Source of the DNA: Bostrychus sinensis
Taxonomy: Eukaryota > Chordata > Actinopteri > Gobiiformes > Eleotridae
Length of the DNA: 64,000 bases
Direction of reading: 5' to 3'
NCBI GenBank assembly: GCA_020698575.1
Contig: CM036254.1
Location: forward strand, 4,252,383-4,316,382
The notes under the pieces were generated by a model that had not been told where the DNA came from, ran no database searches, and saw only the letters and a list, made by a program, of their open reading frames with translations. The position numbers and the translations under genes were made by a program. Below, piece by piece: positions 54,227 to 64,000 of this stretch. The stretch's first letter is position 1. Each line of letters begins with the position of its first letter.

Positions 54227-54951
54227 CCGTATTTTCCGGACTATAAGTCGCTCTGGAGTATAAGTCGCAGTAGCCAAAAAATGTAAATGACGAAGAAAAA
54301 AACGTATATAAGTCGCATTTTTTGGGGGAAATTTATTTTACAAAATCCGACACCAAGAACAGACATTTCATGTTGAAAGGCAAGTTATAGTAATAATAGA
54401 ATAGAGAACAGCAGCAGCTGAATAGGTGTGCGCTATGCTAACGTAACACATTGATGGTTATTCAGCTACATGAAGCATAAACAACGAACTGAATAGGTGT
54501 CTCGTATGTTAACGTAATATATTAACAGTTATTCACATAACTATAGCATAAAGAACATAATATAACAAGTTCACCAAACTCACCATCTCACTCCTAATCG
54601 CTAAATCCTTTAAATTCTTCATCCTCGGTGTCGCTTCTGAACAACTCCGCCAACTCCGGAGGTAGACGAAGCGCCGCTTCCTCCTCTGCGTGGCTGTCGT
54701 CAGACTCAGCATCAGTTCCATTTCCAATTATTCTGCTCTTTCTCAGTTGTCTTTATAGCCTAAGTTGTTAGCGATAATGTTTACATTTTAAATTGTCAGT
54801 GGTACAGGTGCAGCAGATGCTGGTACACAAGCCTAGAGCGCCCCTCTAACCAACACCTGAAATATTTTAATATATAAGTCACACCTGAGTATACGTCGCA
54901 CCCCTAGCCAGACTATGGAAAAAAGTGCGACTTATAGTCCAGAAAATACGG
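54227..54951 (-). mobile_element. CCGTATTTTCC element, copy C (complete)
   Basis: The termini CCGTATTTTCCGGACTATAA and TTATAGTCCAGAAAATACGG are flanked by TA on both sides. Orientation is opposite to copies B and D. It carries the remnant 54594-54752. Confidence 0.88.
54594..54752 (-). pseudogene. acidic transposase C-terminal remnant, copy C
   Basis: Nearly identical to copy A over the whole frame. The sequence GIIGNGTDAESDD is replaced at one codon by a base change (ATTATTCTGC at 54727-54737 in place of ATTATTCCGC). Confidence 0.4.
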
Positions 54952-54956
54952 TACAT

Positions 54957-54981
54957 GTTTGTTTGTTTGTTTGTTTGTTTC
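54957..54981. repeat. (TTTG)n microsatellite
   Basis: Five to six tetranucleotides between copy C and the SINE. Confidence 0.9.
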
Positions 54982-54994
54982 TTGGTGGTGGTAG

Positions 54995-55115
54995 GGGAAC
55001 CCCGCCCCAGAGAAAATCTACACAGACACAGGGAAAACATGCAAACTCCACACAGAACGGGCCCAACATGGTTCAGGAATCAAACCTTCTTGCTGTGAGT
55101 GTTGACCAGTAACTG
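54995..55115 (-). repeat. tRNA-derived SINE (minus), partial
   Basis: ACATGCAAACTCCACACAGA and CAAACCTTCTTGCTGTGAG are the reverse of the well-known fish SINE phrase following a tRNA-like head. The head itself is mostly lost. Confidence 0.6.
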
Positions 55116-55182
55116 TTCAAAATGGCTTAGTATTATTAAAACCCACTTTTCAATACTGTCTTTAAGTGTACTATAACTTTAA

Positions 55183-55277
55183 GTGTAATATTTTAATATA
55201 TAAGTCGCACCTGAGTATACGTCGCACCCCTAGCCAGACTATGAAAAAAAGTGTGAACTTATAGTCCAGAAAATACA
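55183..55277 (-). mobile_element. CCGTATTTTCC element, terminal fragment
   Basis: This repeats the last 95 bases of copy C (AATATATAAGTCGCACCTGA to CCAGAAAATACAGG), 230 bases downstream. It may be a separate fragment or a local duplication around the SINE. Confidence 0.7.
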
Positions 55278-55394
55278 GGTAAAAAGCATGTCTGAGTGAA
55301 ATCGTGTTTGGTTCTTCCACCGTGAGACCGTTGTCCTATCAAGTGCAGGAACAAGCACAGTGACCTGGGCAGCACTTTAGTGTTTAAATGTGGT

Positions 55395-55590
55395 AGGTTA
55401 CGTGGGACGTCAGAGGGACTTTACTGTTATTAAAATGGAAACAGGACAAAGAAGAAAAAAAAACACAGAGGACTGAAGAACAACGAGGACTTCAGCAGAA
55501 CCAACAGATGACGAAGGAAAGCACTACACAACGTTAATCGGGTCAGAGAAGTTATTAAATTCACTCTGTATAAGCCAGTGCCATTGTCTA
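55395..55590 (+). repeat. dispersed repeat X, copy 3 (3' half)
   Basis: GACGTCAGAGGGACTTTACTG, AGGACTTCAGCAGAACCAAC and the AGAGAAGTTATTAAATTCAC run match 61585-61740 inverted and 30310-30400. Confidence 0.6.
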
Positions 55591-56087
55591 TAATCCAACT
55601 AGAGCAATTTCTCGTTCATTATTTTAACCTAACAAGCTTCCTAATGAAACTGGTGACACCAAACTTAATTAGTCCTCTGTCTTGGGTCCAGCTCTTGACT
55701 CTGAGCAGCATTAGTGCCCTGAGTCCACTCTGAGGTCGTCTCTAACGCGCTCTCATGTCTCTAATGGTCTCCTCCTGTCTCGAGGCTGCAGCGGCCTGTG
55801 TACAGTACAGCGAATGTGAGACAGAGACAGAGAGCGGAGCTGTAATCTTAGTGAAGTTAGTGAATCATTGATAGCTGTGCAAATGTATGAGGACAAAAAC
55901 ACTGCCGCAGACGCTGAAGGGAAACCAGGACACTTCAGAAACGGCTCAGGAACACACTTTTACGTAACATGACAAGTAATAATAGAAGTTATGTTGCCAG
56001 TTGACATTTTGAACATTCTTGGTTAGCTACACCTGTATCTGAAAACCTCAATAGGATCTTACTAATTACTTGTAACACTTAGCATGT
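55591..56087. other. low-copy stretch
   Basis: No repeat recognised at 55640-55980, so it could include conserved non-coding DNA. No frame of note. Confidence 0.3.
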
Positions 56088-56757
56088 TGTGTCCTGAGTC
56101 GGACACTTTCAGCTAAAATTCTATTACTTTTTTATCTTCAACAAGTCATAAAATCACTCATTTATTATCTTCATTAATGCAAATTGTATAAAATAAAAGT
56201 ACATTTTCTTACGTTTATAATGATATATTGGTTGGATAGTTTCTTTTACAAATATTTTATTGTGGTCATATGAAATAGCGCTATCGTCCGAGGTTTAAGC
56301 TCGGCAGTGCTATGGCCCTGAGTCGGACACGCTCACCTTTCTGGCTTTTTCAGCCTTATTTGTTGGATTTTTCAGCTCTAATTTAAGGCTGGGATATTTA
56401 CGTTAACAAATTTTTACATCCGGTACCTTCTTTCCATCTTTCAAAACAAGATTGTGGGCTAAGCTAACGTTAATCAGAAAATCACAAGACGGACAAAGTT
56501 AGCTACAAAAACACTAAGATCACTGAAAGAACGTCGCCTGAGTGTGACCTGAGCGTTCCCTGTGCATTTCCCTGTCAAAATTACTTTCATATCATGATTA
56601 TTTTATAAACACTTAGCATAAATACACAAAAATTACCAGAGAGGTAGAGCAATATGTGAGTTTTTGTTTATCTACCTGTTAGCCAGTTAACGTCTTTAGC
56701 GAGCAGTCTGTTAGAAGACAGAAAAATACCAAAAGGTGAGCGACTCAGGACACACAT
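56088..56757. mobile_element. DNA transposon with GTGTCCTGAGTCG ends
   Basis: The left end TGTGTCCTGAGTCGGACAC and right end GCGACTCAGGACACA are inverted, with a third internal copy (CCTGAGTCGGACACGCTCA) at 56318. The interior 56375-56655 is repeat R, seen inverted at 19095-19397. Superfamily unknown. Confidence 0.6.
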
Positions 56758-56823
56758 ACTCTACTAATAAGCATATGTTTTGTTGCTGCTCGCTACATTT
56801 TACCACAGGGAGGTGTCCAGAAG

Positions 56824-57370
56824 TAGAGGTGGACCGATATGGGTTTTTCTATGCCAATTTTTAAAATTCAGAGCAGCCGATAGCCGATACGTTTTGTTTT
56901 TGTTTTTTTGTTGTTGTTGTTGTTTTTTTTTGGGGGGGGGCAATGTATAGGGCTGATTTTCTTAATTTAGCCATTATATAGCTATTTGTTTTAGTAATGC
57001 TTATTAAAATGCAAACAAATATGTCAGAATGTGACAGTGAGAACAGTTAAAGATGAGTTTTTTGAGAAAACCAATAAGGAAATCTCACTCAGACTCTGTG
57101 CAGGTAGAGCTTGGGGAGAGCTACAAAATACATTGGATTTTTTGTTCTCTGTTTTGAGCTTTTCAGACTGAGATAAAGTGATTTTGGATGTTTTATATGA
57201 GCTGCAGAGTAAGAGCTCAAACTGCTACCAGATGGTTGGAGAAGCTGGGGTCCTTCACTCACATGGTCGCCCGGACATGAGCCTGACCAAAAATCAGCTT
57301 TAAAGTCCAAAAATCGTGGTTGATTGTCTAAAAACCGCAAAAAAAACTGCCTGATATCGTTCGACCTGCA
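56824..57370. mobile_element. hAT-like element
   Basis: The left TAGAGGTGGACCGATAT mirrors the right ATATCGTTCGACCTGCA, with flanks TCCAGAAG and GCCAGAAC (6 of 8). The interior 57151-57310 matches 3118-3275. A poly(T)/poly(G) tract lies at 56918-56940. Confidence 0.6.
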
Positions 57371-57483
57371 GCCAGAACAGATGCCAGAGCCACCTCAACT
57401 CACTCCTGTCGATGAGGAGGAGCAGCGGCTCTACTCCGAGCTCCTCCCGGGTGACCAAGCTATGGAGCATTTTGGCCTGTACT
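57371..57483 (+). repeat. LINE-like fragment
   Basis: GAGGAGCAGCGGCTCTACTC and CCGAGCTCCTCCCGGGTGAC are phrases of an abundant fish retroelement. The open frame (EEEQRLYSELLPG) is shared with 60865-61022, so it is element coding, not a host exon. Confidence 0.5.
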
Positions 57484-57604
57484 GAACTTAATTTTGATGT
57501 TTTCTGGTGGAAAACTGGTTTGGTTTAACTTAAAAATAATATTAAATGTGGAGAATGGAAGAAATAAACATTTTTGGAGAAAATACTTTGACTTGGTGGC
57601 CGTA

Positions 57605-57800
57605 GTTAGTAACTGTGATAATACTAGTAGCAGTAAGAGCAGTAGTTTTAGTAGAACTAGTGGTAGTAGTACCATTTAGCAGTGATATTACCTGTAGTAT
57701 AGTAGTAGTGTTAGTATTGGTACTAACAGTAGAAGTCATAGCAGAAGTAGTAGTAGCAATAGTAGTAGAAGGAGAAGTTGTAGTAGTAATAATACATATA
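57605..57800. repeat. AGT/GTA-rich imperfect triplet region
   Basis: Dense AGTAGT and GTAGTA words without strict periodicity. They create Val/Ser/Thr-rich chance frames on both strands. Confidence 0.7.
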
Positions 57801-58632
57801 GTAGAAATTGTGGTAGACTATAAGTATTTTCTTACCTTTAGTCAAGTAATTATTTTGTAACATAGATATTCTGTTGTCAGGACAATTAAGTGTCTGGTCT
57901 AAAACTTTCTTTCGCCAGAATCCAAAGTAAACGTTGTGTGAGTGATGTGTGTTTGTGTAAACGCTGGTCTGAAACATCGCTCTCTGGTTTGGCAGATTAC
58001 ATGAATCAAAGGAGGACGTTTTGGGAGCAGCGACCAAAATGTTTCTGCAGTAATGTTTCCAGTCAAGGTCAAGATCAATGGAAATCTACCAAGCCATTGT
58101 TATTTTACTGGCAGCCTCCACATCAAGAGCTGAAACAAAGAATCATCAAGCGTTCACATTCAAAAAGGGTTGGTTACTGTAACTATGTTCTCTTCTGATG
58201 CCAAACAAGGCCAGATCTGATTTTATTGCTACTTTTTTGCATTTTACTGGTGTCAAAAACAAAATAATCCTTTTTTTAATTCAAGTGAACAACAAAATAA
58301 GACAGAGCTGTTCGTGATACAGTACAAAAGTGAGTCTGGAGCCTGTATCCCAGATGGTTTGGGCCTGAGGCGAGGGGAACATGAGAAAATTACTCACAGG
58401 GAAAGAATTAAGTGTAAACCCTATGCCAGATTTCACTGAAAGGAAATAGGGGTTAAATTGAAGACAAAATGTATATATTAAGTGAAATGGAAAGTTTTGA
58501 GTCCTGAGATTACACCAGTTGAGAATCACTGATCTAAAAAACCATCCCTGCTCATTAAAGTTCCACTCTGTCACTCTTTCAGCCTCACTACAAACTGAAA
58601 TGCAGCAAATTGTCAGGTGTATTATTTTGTAT
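57801..58632. other. low-copy stretch
   Basis: A 128-codon minus frame at 58281-58667 runs into a hAT element and has no recognisable domain. GAGAATCACTGATCT near 58519 resembles a hAT end. No gene claimed. Confidence 0.3.
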
Positions 58633-58640
58633 ATATCCAG

Positions 58641-59076
58641 TAGGAGTGTAATGATATGTTTTTGCAACGCTACGATATGTATCGATTAGAAGTGTTTCGA
58701 TACGATTCAAGAACGATATTAACTAATTTTGGATACGATTCGATATGATTACTTTTTGCCAAAAATCATAAAAGTTTACTCTCAAATGTAGCACTGCGGC
58801 CGGGGTTGATTATGTGCAGCAGACAGAGAGTGAAGAAAAGTTGAATATAACATTTTGCTTAATTAAAAACACAAAATTTATCTCCAAAAAGCCAAATCTG
58901 GTTTTATTAACATACAAATTTCTAATTTCAATATTTCCGATATTATTGAGCGATACTTCATGTGTATCGATATTCACTTCCGAGAAAACGATACGATTTG
59001 ATACAAGGTCATGTGTAGCGATATAATTGTGTCATAGGAAAAAAATCAATACAGTTACTGTATCGTTACACCCCTA
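58641..59076. mobile_element. hAT element, family 2, complete
   Basis: The termini TAGGAGTGTAATGATATG and GTATCGTTACACCCCTA are flanked by ATATCCAG and ATATCCAA (7 of 8). It has 436 bp rich in CGATA words. An interrupted relative lies at 14287-15176. Confidence 0.85.
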
Positions 59077-59242
59077 ATATCCAACTGTGCAACATATTCC
59101 AACAAGGTGAACATTCCAGAGCTACCAGCTGCTCCACTGGACTGTAGCTTTGACACTAAAAACTAAAATAATTCCAATTTACAACAAAATATCTCTCAGT
59201 AGTGTTGTTTAAAGAAAAGAAAAATCTCAAAGCTGTACTGAC

Positions 59243-59723
59243 TTAAACAGTCTCCTGATCTTTTAACCATGTTATGATGTTGTCTCCTCCTCAAAAAGAG
59301 ACCTGGAGTAGTATTCCGTTTGAGTAATCCTGTATGCTGAGGCGACGCCTTTCTCAAGAGCTGAAAACTCTCGGTCTCACGTCTCTATGTAAACACAGTG
59401 ACCGTCACCTTCACTGGACTCGTTCTGATCATTTCAGCCTTAAACCTCTGTCACTACAATGCAGTCAGCTCATTTTATCTATCTGTTGTCGCTAACAGCC
59501 GTGCTAATTAGCCAGTTTATGCTCTGCCCTGTCCCCAGTGTTGCCAGCAGGGGGCGACAGACATCCTAATTTAAGCGTTCTCGGCAAAGTCAGAGTAACA
59601 GCTCCCCAAAAGAAGAGGTTTTCCACAGATACATTATTTTAAGTTATAAAACCTGAAATACTAATGCAAAGGTATTCAAAACTAGTTCAAAAAGACTGAA
59701 AAAACTTAATATGTCTTCTTTAA
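59243..59723. mobile_element. piggyBac-type TTAA element, copy 7 (complete)
   Basis: TTAA at both ends. It has the ordered blocks GAGACCTGGAGTAGTATT, ACTCGTTCTGATCATTTCAG, GCAGGGGGCGACAGACA and CAGCTCCCCAAAAGA. About 481 bp, no transposase. It serves as reference for the other copies. Confidence 0.8.
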
Positions 59724-60864
59724 ATACTCATATAACTGGTAGTGCTAGTAATATGAGTACTGCATAGATATCTGGCCATCTAAACATTGACATATGCAAC
59801 ATTTTCAGTGTACTCATGGCATTGTTTTGCTCTCTGTTCTGCTAAAATGCGGTTCAGTGACTTGTCACGTCTTGCTCTGACAAGTTCAACTTTTTTTTTC
59901 AAGGAAACAGCTCCAGCTTGTACTTGTGTCATGGCTTGTTTCAAAAAAGACACTTACCTTTTAAATAATACAAGTGTAAGTCAGCTGCAGTGATGGCAAA
60001 GTTTGGCAAAATGGCTCATGATTTTCCCAGTACTAACATTTCAGTGCTAAAACTGCAACTCTTGTATCCAAAATCGCATTAGTCACAGCCTTGTCACTAG
60101 GTCTCCATTTAATCCATGCAAAATGTCCCAAAAGTCTTCAGATCCAATGATTTTGCAGAGCACAAGTGACCAAACTTAATGCCAAAGTCTAAAATACACA
60201 TCCAGCGTCCTTCAGATCCTTCTCTTACAGCTTCCTTCTTGTGTCTTGCTCTTTCAAATCTCCACGTTGCTTTTCCTCGTCTCTAAAAACATCCGTTTAC
60301 TTCAAGACAAAACCATAAACGTGAACATTTGTTGCCACAGAAGTAGCAGTAACTGGTAAAGATCAGCTCTTTGTCTTTGCCTTATACTTCTCTCATAATC
60401 GTGGCTCTGTGTGTGAAGTTTTAAAGTGTTTTTTTTTTTTTCATTCGTAGCGGCTGTTCCCGGCTGAAGGCTGGCTCTGAGTCCTTCTGTTCCCAGTCCT
60501 GTCCTCAGCTCAGGTTTGTAAACAGATCCTGGTCATGTGACTCTCTGCCGCCTCCTTCCACTCTCACAGTCTGCCCCTTTCTCTCTCTCTCTCTCTCTCA
60601 CATTACACTGGCTCCAGAAGTGTACAGAGGAAAATGTTGATTATTGATTGAAATGTTGAAAATTAATGGCAAAGTAAGAAAAAAATAGTGGTTGTTGGCA
60701 GGTTTGCGATAAAGTTTGTGTTTGTTATGGAAAAGAGAGCATCCAAAAGGAAGGGAATAGAGAAAAAACATAGGTTAATGTTGCCAAGATTCCTCCGTTT
60801 CCCAATTTGTTTATGAATAAATCTGTTGTGGTGAAGAAAGAGCTGAGTCAAAAGGAAAAACTCT
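59724..60864. other. low-copy stretch
   Basis: Poly(T) at 60428-60440 and a (CT)n run at 60579-60599. No gene recognised. Confidence 0.35.
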
Positions 60865-61022
60865 GCATTTTGATCTACGTTCCTACTCTCACCTACGCTC
60901 AGGAGCTTTGGGTCATGATCGAAAAAGACAGGATCCTGGATAAAAGCGGCTGAAGTGAGTTTTCTTCCACAGGGAGGCTGAGCAGCTCGGAGTAGAGCCG
61001 CTGCTCCTTCACATCGAGAGGC
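60865..61022 (-). repeat. LINE-like fragment (minus)
   Basis: On the minus strand: AGGAGCAGCGGCTCTACTCC, GAGCTGCTCAGCC, then TCGATCATGACCCAAAGCTCC, phrases of the same retroelement as 57371-57483 in the usual order. Confidence 0.55.
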
Positions 61023-61584
61023 GCCGGTACTTGGTACTTGGAATTATTTCATCATTTGATATGGTAAAAGTTGTGATCTTTCCGTATTAAACGATTAAAA
61101 ATAAGCAGGCTCAAGTGTCTCTGATAGAAAGGAGGTGAAAATATGATTTTATATTTTTTAGGTTTTATAGTTTGTTTCAAAGGGAAGTTATTCAAATGAT
61201 TGTGATGAACTTATTATGATGGTAAGGTTATTATTACTTATTAACCATGAAATTTACAGTCAAATAAAGGGACTTTTTATTATATGTTTATGTATTTTTT
61301 TTTATCTTGAATTGGATTTTCAGTGCAAAAACATGCCCTTGAATTAGCATTTAACAATACAGTATAAAATATCTTTGTACTCATAAACACACAAAAATTA
61401 ACATGTAAACAAGTGAAGGGGTACTCACAGAATCACAAAAAGGCCAAAGGGGTACACGAGACAAAAAAGGTTGGGAACTACTGATCTAGGACACAGTGAA
61501 CCGTTTCTCTCCGATCGATTTGGAGCTGACCTATCACAGCCGTTTATCTGCAGAGGTCTTATTAATATGGAAGCTAATCAAGGC
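61023..61584. other. low-copy stretch
   Basis: GGTTGGGAACTACTGATCT at 61470-61488 resembles a hAT terminus. No gene seen. Confidence 0.35.
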
Positions 61585-61960
61585 TAATACTGAGCTAATT
61601 TAATAACTTCTCTGAGCTGATTAACAGTGTTTAGTGTTTTCCTTGGTCTCCTGTTGGTTCTGCTGAAGTCTTCGTTGTTGTTCTGTCCTCTGTGGGATTT
61701 TTGTCTTCATCCTGTTTCCATTTTAACAACAGTAAAGTCCCTCTGACGTCCGGCGTAACCACCGCATTCAAACAAACCCACTTTTTCCATAAGTCTTTGT
61801 ACAACTGGCTTCTGCTGCTGTCCCCGTTCACAAATAAGAACAGAGCAGCTCAGAATATGGCATATTCTGGTGTTTTATGACAAAAACCGCCATGTTTGTT
61901 TTGGTTACAGATCAGCGGTGCTCTGCTTTTGTCCCATCCTTCGTTTCTCTGATTGGTTTC
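61585..61960 (-). repeat. dispersed repeat X, copy 4 (fullest)
   Basis: On the minus strand it joins the blocks of copies 1-3 in one unit: CCAATCAGAGAAACGAAGG, ATCTGTAACCAAAACAAAC, GCAGCAGAAGCCAGTTGTAC, AAGACTTCAGCAGAACCAAC and the TCAGAGAAGTTATTAAATT run. No ends or transposase identified. Confidence 0.6.
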
Positions 61961-62132
61961 TCCGAATGATGGGAAATTCGGCTCATTGTAGTGAAGCTGG
62001 ATCATTTTAGTTTAGCTTCACCAAAAAGGTTCCCAGATGGCTCTACATTTACCTCCACTACTTTTTATATTTTAGCCAAATTCAACACAGTTTTGACAAA
62101 TGAGTTGTTTTGTGTACTCATATGTACGAAAG

Positions 62133-62536
62133 CAGACGTGTCCAAAGTGCAGCCCAGGGGCCATTTGTGGCACAGAGTGAGATTTTATATGGCATCATCT
62201 AAAAATGTATTGTTTATGTCGCTTTAGCACCATTAAGCAGAATTTCTATATATTTGTGTATCTCTATCACTCTCAAGCCGGTTCTGAACTTTTCATTGGT
62301 TAGTCTGAAATCAACTTCAGTCTGAATTTATGAGCGACTATATTCTTTTAACTAAAGGCTATATCATGACTATTAAAAAATGAACCTTAATCTACAACAA
62401 AATTACCAAGAAATTTAACAATTCTCAAGAAAATCTTGTTTTACAAAGCCATTAAAAAAAGAAAGTGTCTAGTATTGAAAACAAAGTTCACATAAAACAT
62501 TTATACTGTGTTATATAAAATGTTTGGACACCCCTG
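62133..62536. mobile_element. hAT (Charlie-like) element
   Basis: The left CAGACGTGTCCAAAGTGC mirrors the right TTTGGACACCCCTG, and the flanks TACGAAAG and CACTAAAT are a weak 5 of 8. The inner GGGGCCATTTGTGGC is typical of the family. Confidence 0.6.
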
Positions 62537-62824
62537 CACTAAATGAACTGACTTGCTTATAGAACCACTCCACTACACAAAAAACACCTATAATTAAGCA
62601 TAAAAATAAAAAAGGACTGGTTTTATTTAGTAGTAAAAAGTAAAAACAACAGCAACAGCTCTCCTCAAAACCCCAAAAACTTTATCATAAATATATAACC
62701 TAAGAAAACTGAATTTTATTGCAGTGTGCATTGTGCAAGTTTCAGGTTTTTTACTTAATTTTTACTTTTTTTTTTTTTTTAGGGCAGATTGGCGTTGAGG
62801 AAGACCAAGTGCCTGCCCAGTTTT

Positions 62825-62853
62825 TGAAAAAAAAAAAAAAAAAAAAAAAAAAA
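62825..62853. repeat. poly(A) tract
   Basis: About 28 A residues. The flanking sequence (TGCCTGCCCAG before, TACGCTCATGGATGGGAGC after) was not assigned to an element. Confidence 0.95.
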
Positions 62854-62958
62854 TACGCTCATGGATGGGAGCCGGCTCACTCGCGACCGAACCATCACTA
62901 GTTACTCCGCCTGTGATTGTTCCACCATAGAAACTAAATTTAAGCGACTGACCTGGGA

Positions 62959-63094
62959 ACGCCTCAGGATTCCAGCTACAGGAAGTGTCTGGGGAGAGGG
63001 AAGTCTGGACGTCTTGACTTGAGACTGCTGCCTCCACGACTCCGCCCCAGCAGCAGAAGATGAAGGAAAGGATGACTGTACCATATTTCCACAT
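62959..63094 (-). other. minus-strand frame with signal-like start, possible exon
   Basis: The frame starts MWKYGTVILSFIFCCWGGVV, hydrophobic like a signal peptide, and ends at a TTCCCAG|GTCAGT donor. It cannot join the rnf122-like exon in frame. It contains the 25-bp word shared with 48654-48678. Part of the downstream sequence resembles repeat X, so a gene is doubtful. Confidence 0.2.
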
Positions 63095-64000
63095 TATCCA
63101 ACTTTTGACAGAATAAAGTAACTATATTCCTACTTTTTGGACCTTCAGAGCCACCGTACATGTCCAGGTTTTATATTCTCGTTTGTTTTTCTGCCTCTTA
63201 ACTCCTGCCGCTCACCTGACAGAGGTCCTGGAGCCAAACGGCCTCAAACGCCACGGACTCAGGTCACGGAGCGGACGCAAAAATTCAGTCCTCAGCTTCT
63301 GCCAAGTGAGGATTAATCCAAACTGGAGCTTAATGTGATCCACAGCTCACCTCCGAAAACACAACTTTACTCCTGGATCTGTGTGCTCTAAAAATACAGA
63401 CTTTTGTGTTTTATTTTATTAGGAACATTTCAGGAAAGGTCAGAAGAAAGGAGAGAAGGATTAGTGTAAGGTTAATTAGTTTGAACAGAAATGAACTCTT
63501 ACAGTGAGTGATTGCAAAATAAAGCAGTGTTATAGGTTCAAAAACCAAATAAAATGTTTATAGTTGTGTTGAAATGAATATAAAATGTCGTAACTAGTTT
63601 TATTTACTTCCAGTGCTGTTGGATAAGCAGTGTCCCTGAATGCACCCAGACGCTTCTGCAGTTTGGAGCGCCATCTAGTGGTTATTCAAGTAACATTAAT
63701 GGAGAGCAATTATATCAAAAGGTTAATTAAATCATCCTTAAGTAAACTTAACCTAGAGGCGCCATCTTTATTGGACTAAAATTAGCCTAAATCATGAATT
63801 AAACCAATCTGGCGTTACTCCAAATATATGATTAAAATGAGTAATATGTCTACATTTACAACTGTGAATGGCTCATAAACCAAAATAAAAATATTTATAG
63901 TTCTGCTGAAATGGAAAACAATGCCATAACTTCTGGTAAATGATTATTTACTTCAGCTGCTGTGAAGAAAGTCCTCAAATGCACTCAAACGCTCTTTAAG
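63095..64000. other. low-copy stretch at window end
   Basis: A minus-strand donor, CTGTCAG|GTGAGC, at 63216 follows GC-richer sequence and could end a 5' exon. The last 400 bases hold two diverged copies of a block around GGAGCGCCATCTAGTGG/GGCGCCATCTTTATTGG. No gene claimed. Confidence 0.25.

Noticed and set aside
57371..57483. Candidate last exon with EEEQRLYSELLPG frame
   Set aside because: The same phrase occurs inverted at 60.97 kb and matches an abundant fish retroelement.
63217..63260. Frame VAFEAVWLQDLCQ ending at a donor
   Set aside because: Preceded closely by a stop with no good acceptor, and too short to assign to a family.

Overview
The window is non-coding-rich DNA from a bony fish. 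The signs are non-autonomous hAT, piggyBac-type, Tc1/mariner-type and Harbinger-type elements with readable termini and target-site duplications, L2-like LINE fragments with ATT-rich tails, several tRNA-derived SINEs, and a vertebrate gene with GT-AG introns. A percomorph is plausible, but I cannot name the species. There is no prokaryotic or viral gene content.

Only one gene is well supported. It is an rnf122-like transmembrane RING-H2 E3 ubiquitin ligase on the minus strand, assembled from five coding exons between 48083 (ATG) and 26024 (stop). All splice sites are GT-AG and the phases agree, giving a predicted 125-residue protein: a short N-terminus, one membrane segment, a basic linker and a complete C3H2C3 RING. 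Possible 5' non-coding exons lie upstream near 48.65 kb and 63 kb, weakly supported.

Layout. 1-4.5 kb: transposon relics, including a hAT element with a TTAA element inside it. 4.6-13.4 kb: four large arrays of an 11-12 bp minisatellite. Two read TTTAGTCC and two are in the opposite orientation, and they face each other across a GC-richer spacer (9.2-10.1 kb). 13.4-25.5 kb: nested transposons, LINE ends and SINEs. 26.0-48.1 kb: the rnf122-like gene. Its 10.3-kb first coding intron is about two thirds tandem repeat: two arrays of a 17-bp unit and a 68-bp higher-order array of the 11-12 bp family. 48.1-64 kb: more transposons, microsatellites and low-copy DNA.

The most unusual observation is that the 17-bp array begins exactly at the 5' splice site of the first coding intron. 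Read in the sense of the gene, every unit recreates a CAG|GTAAC sequence like that splice site. I see no evidence for a new multi-gene system. The long open frames inside the arrays are artefacts of the 17-bp period.
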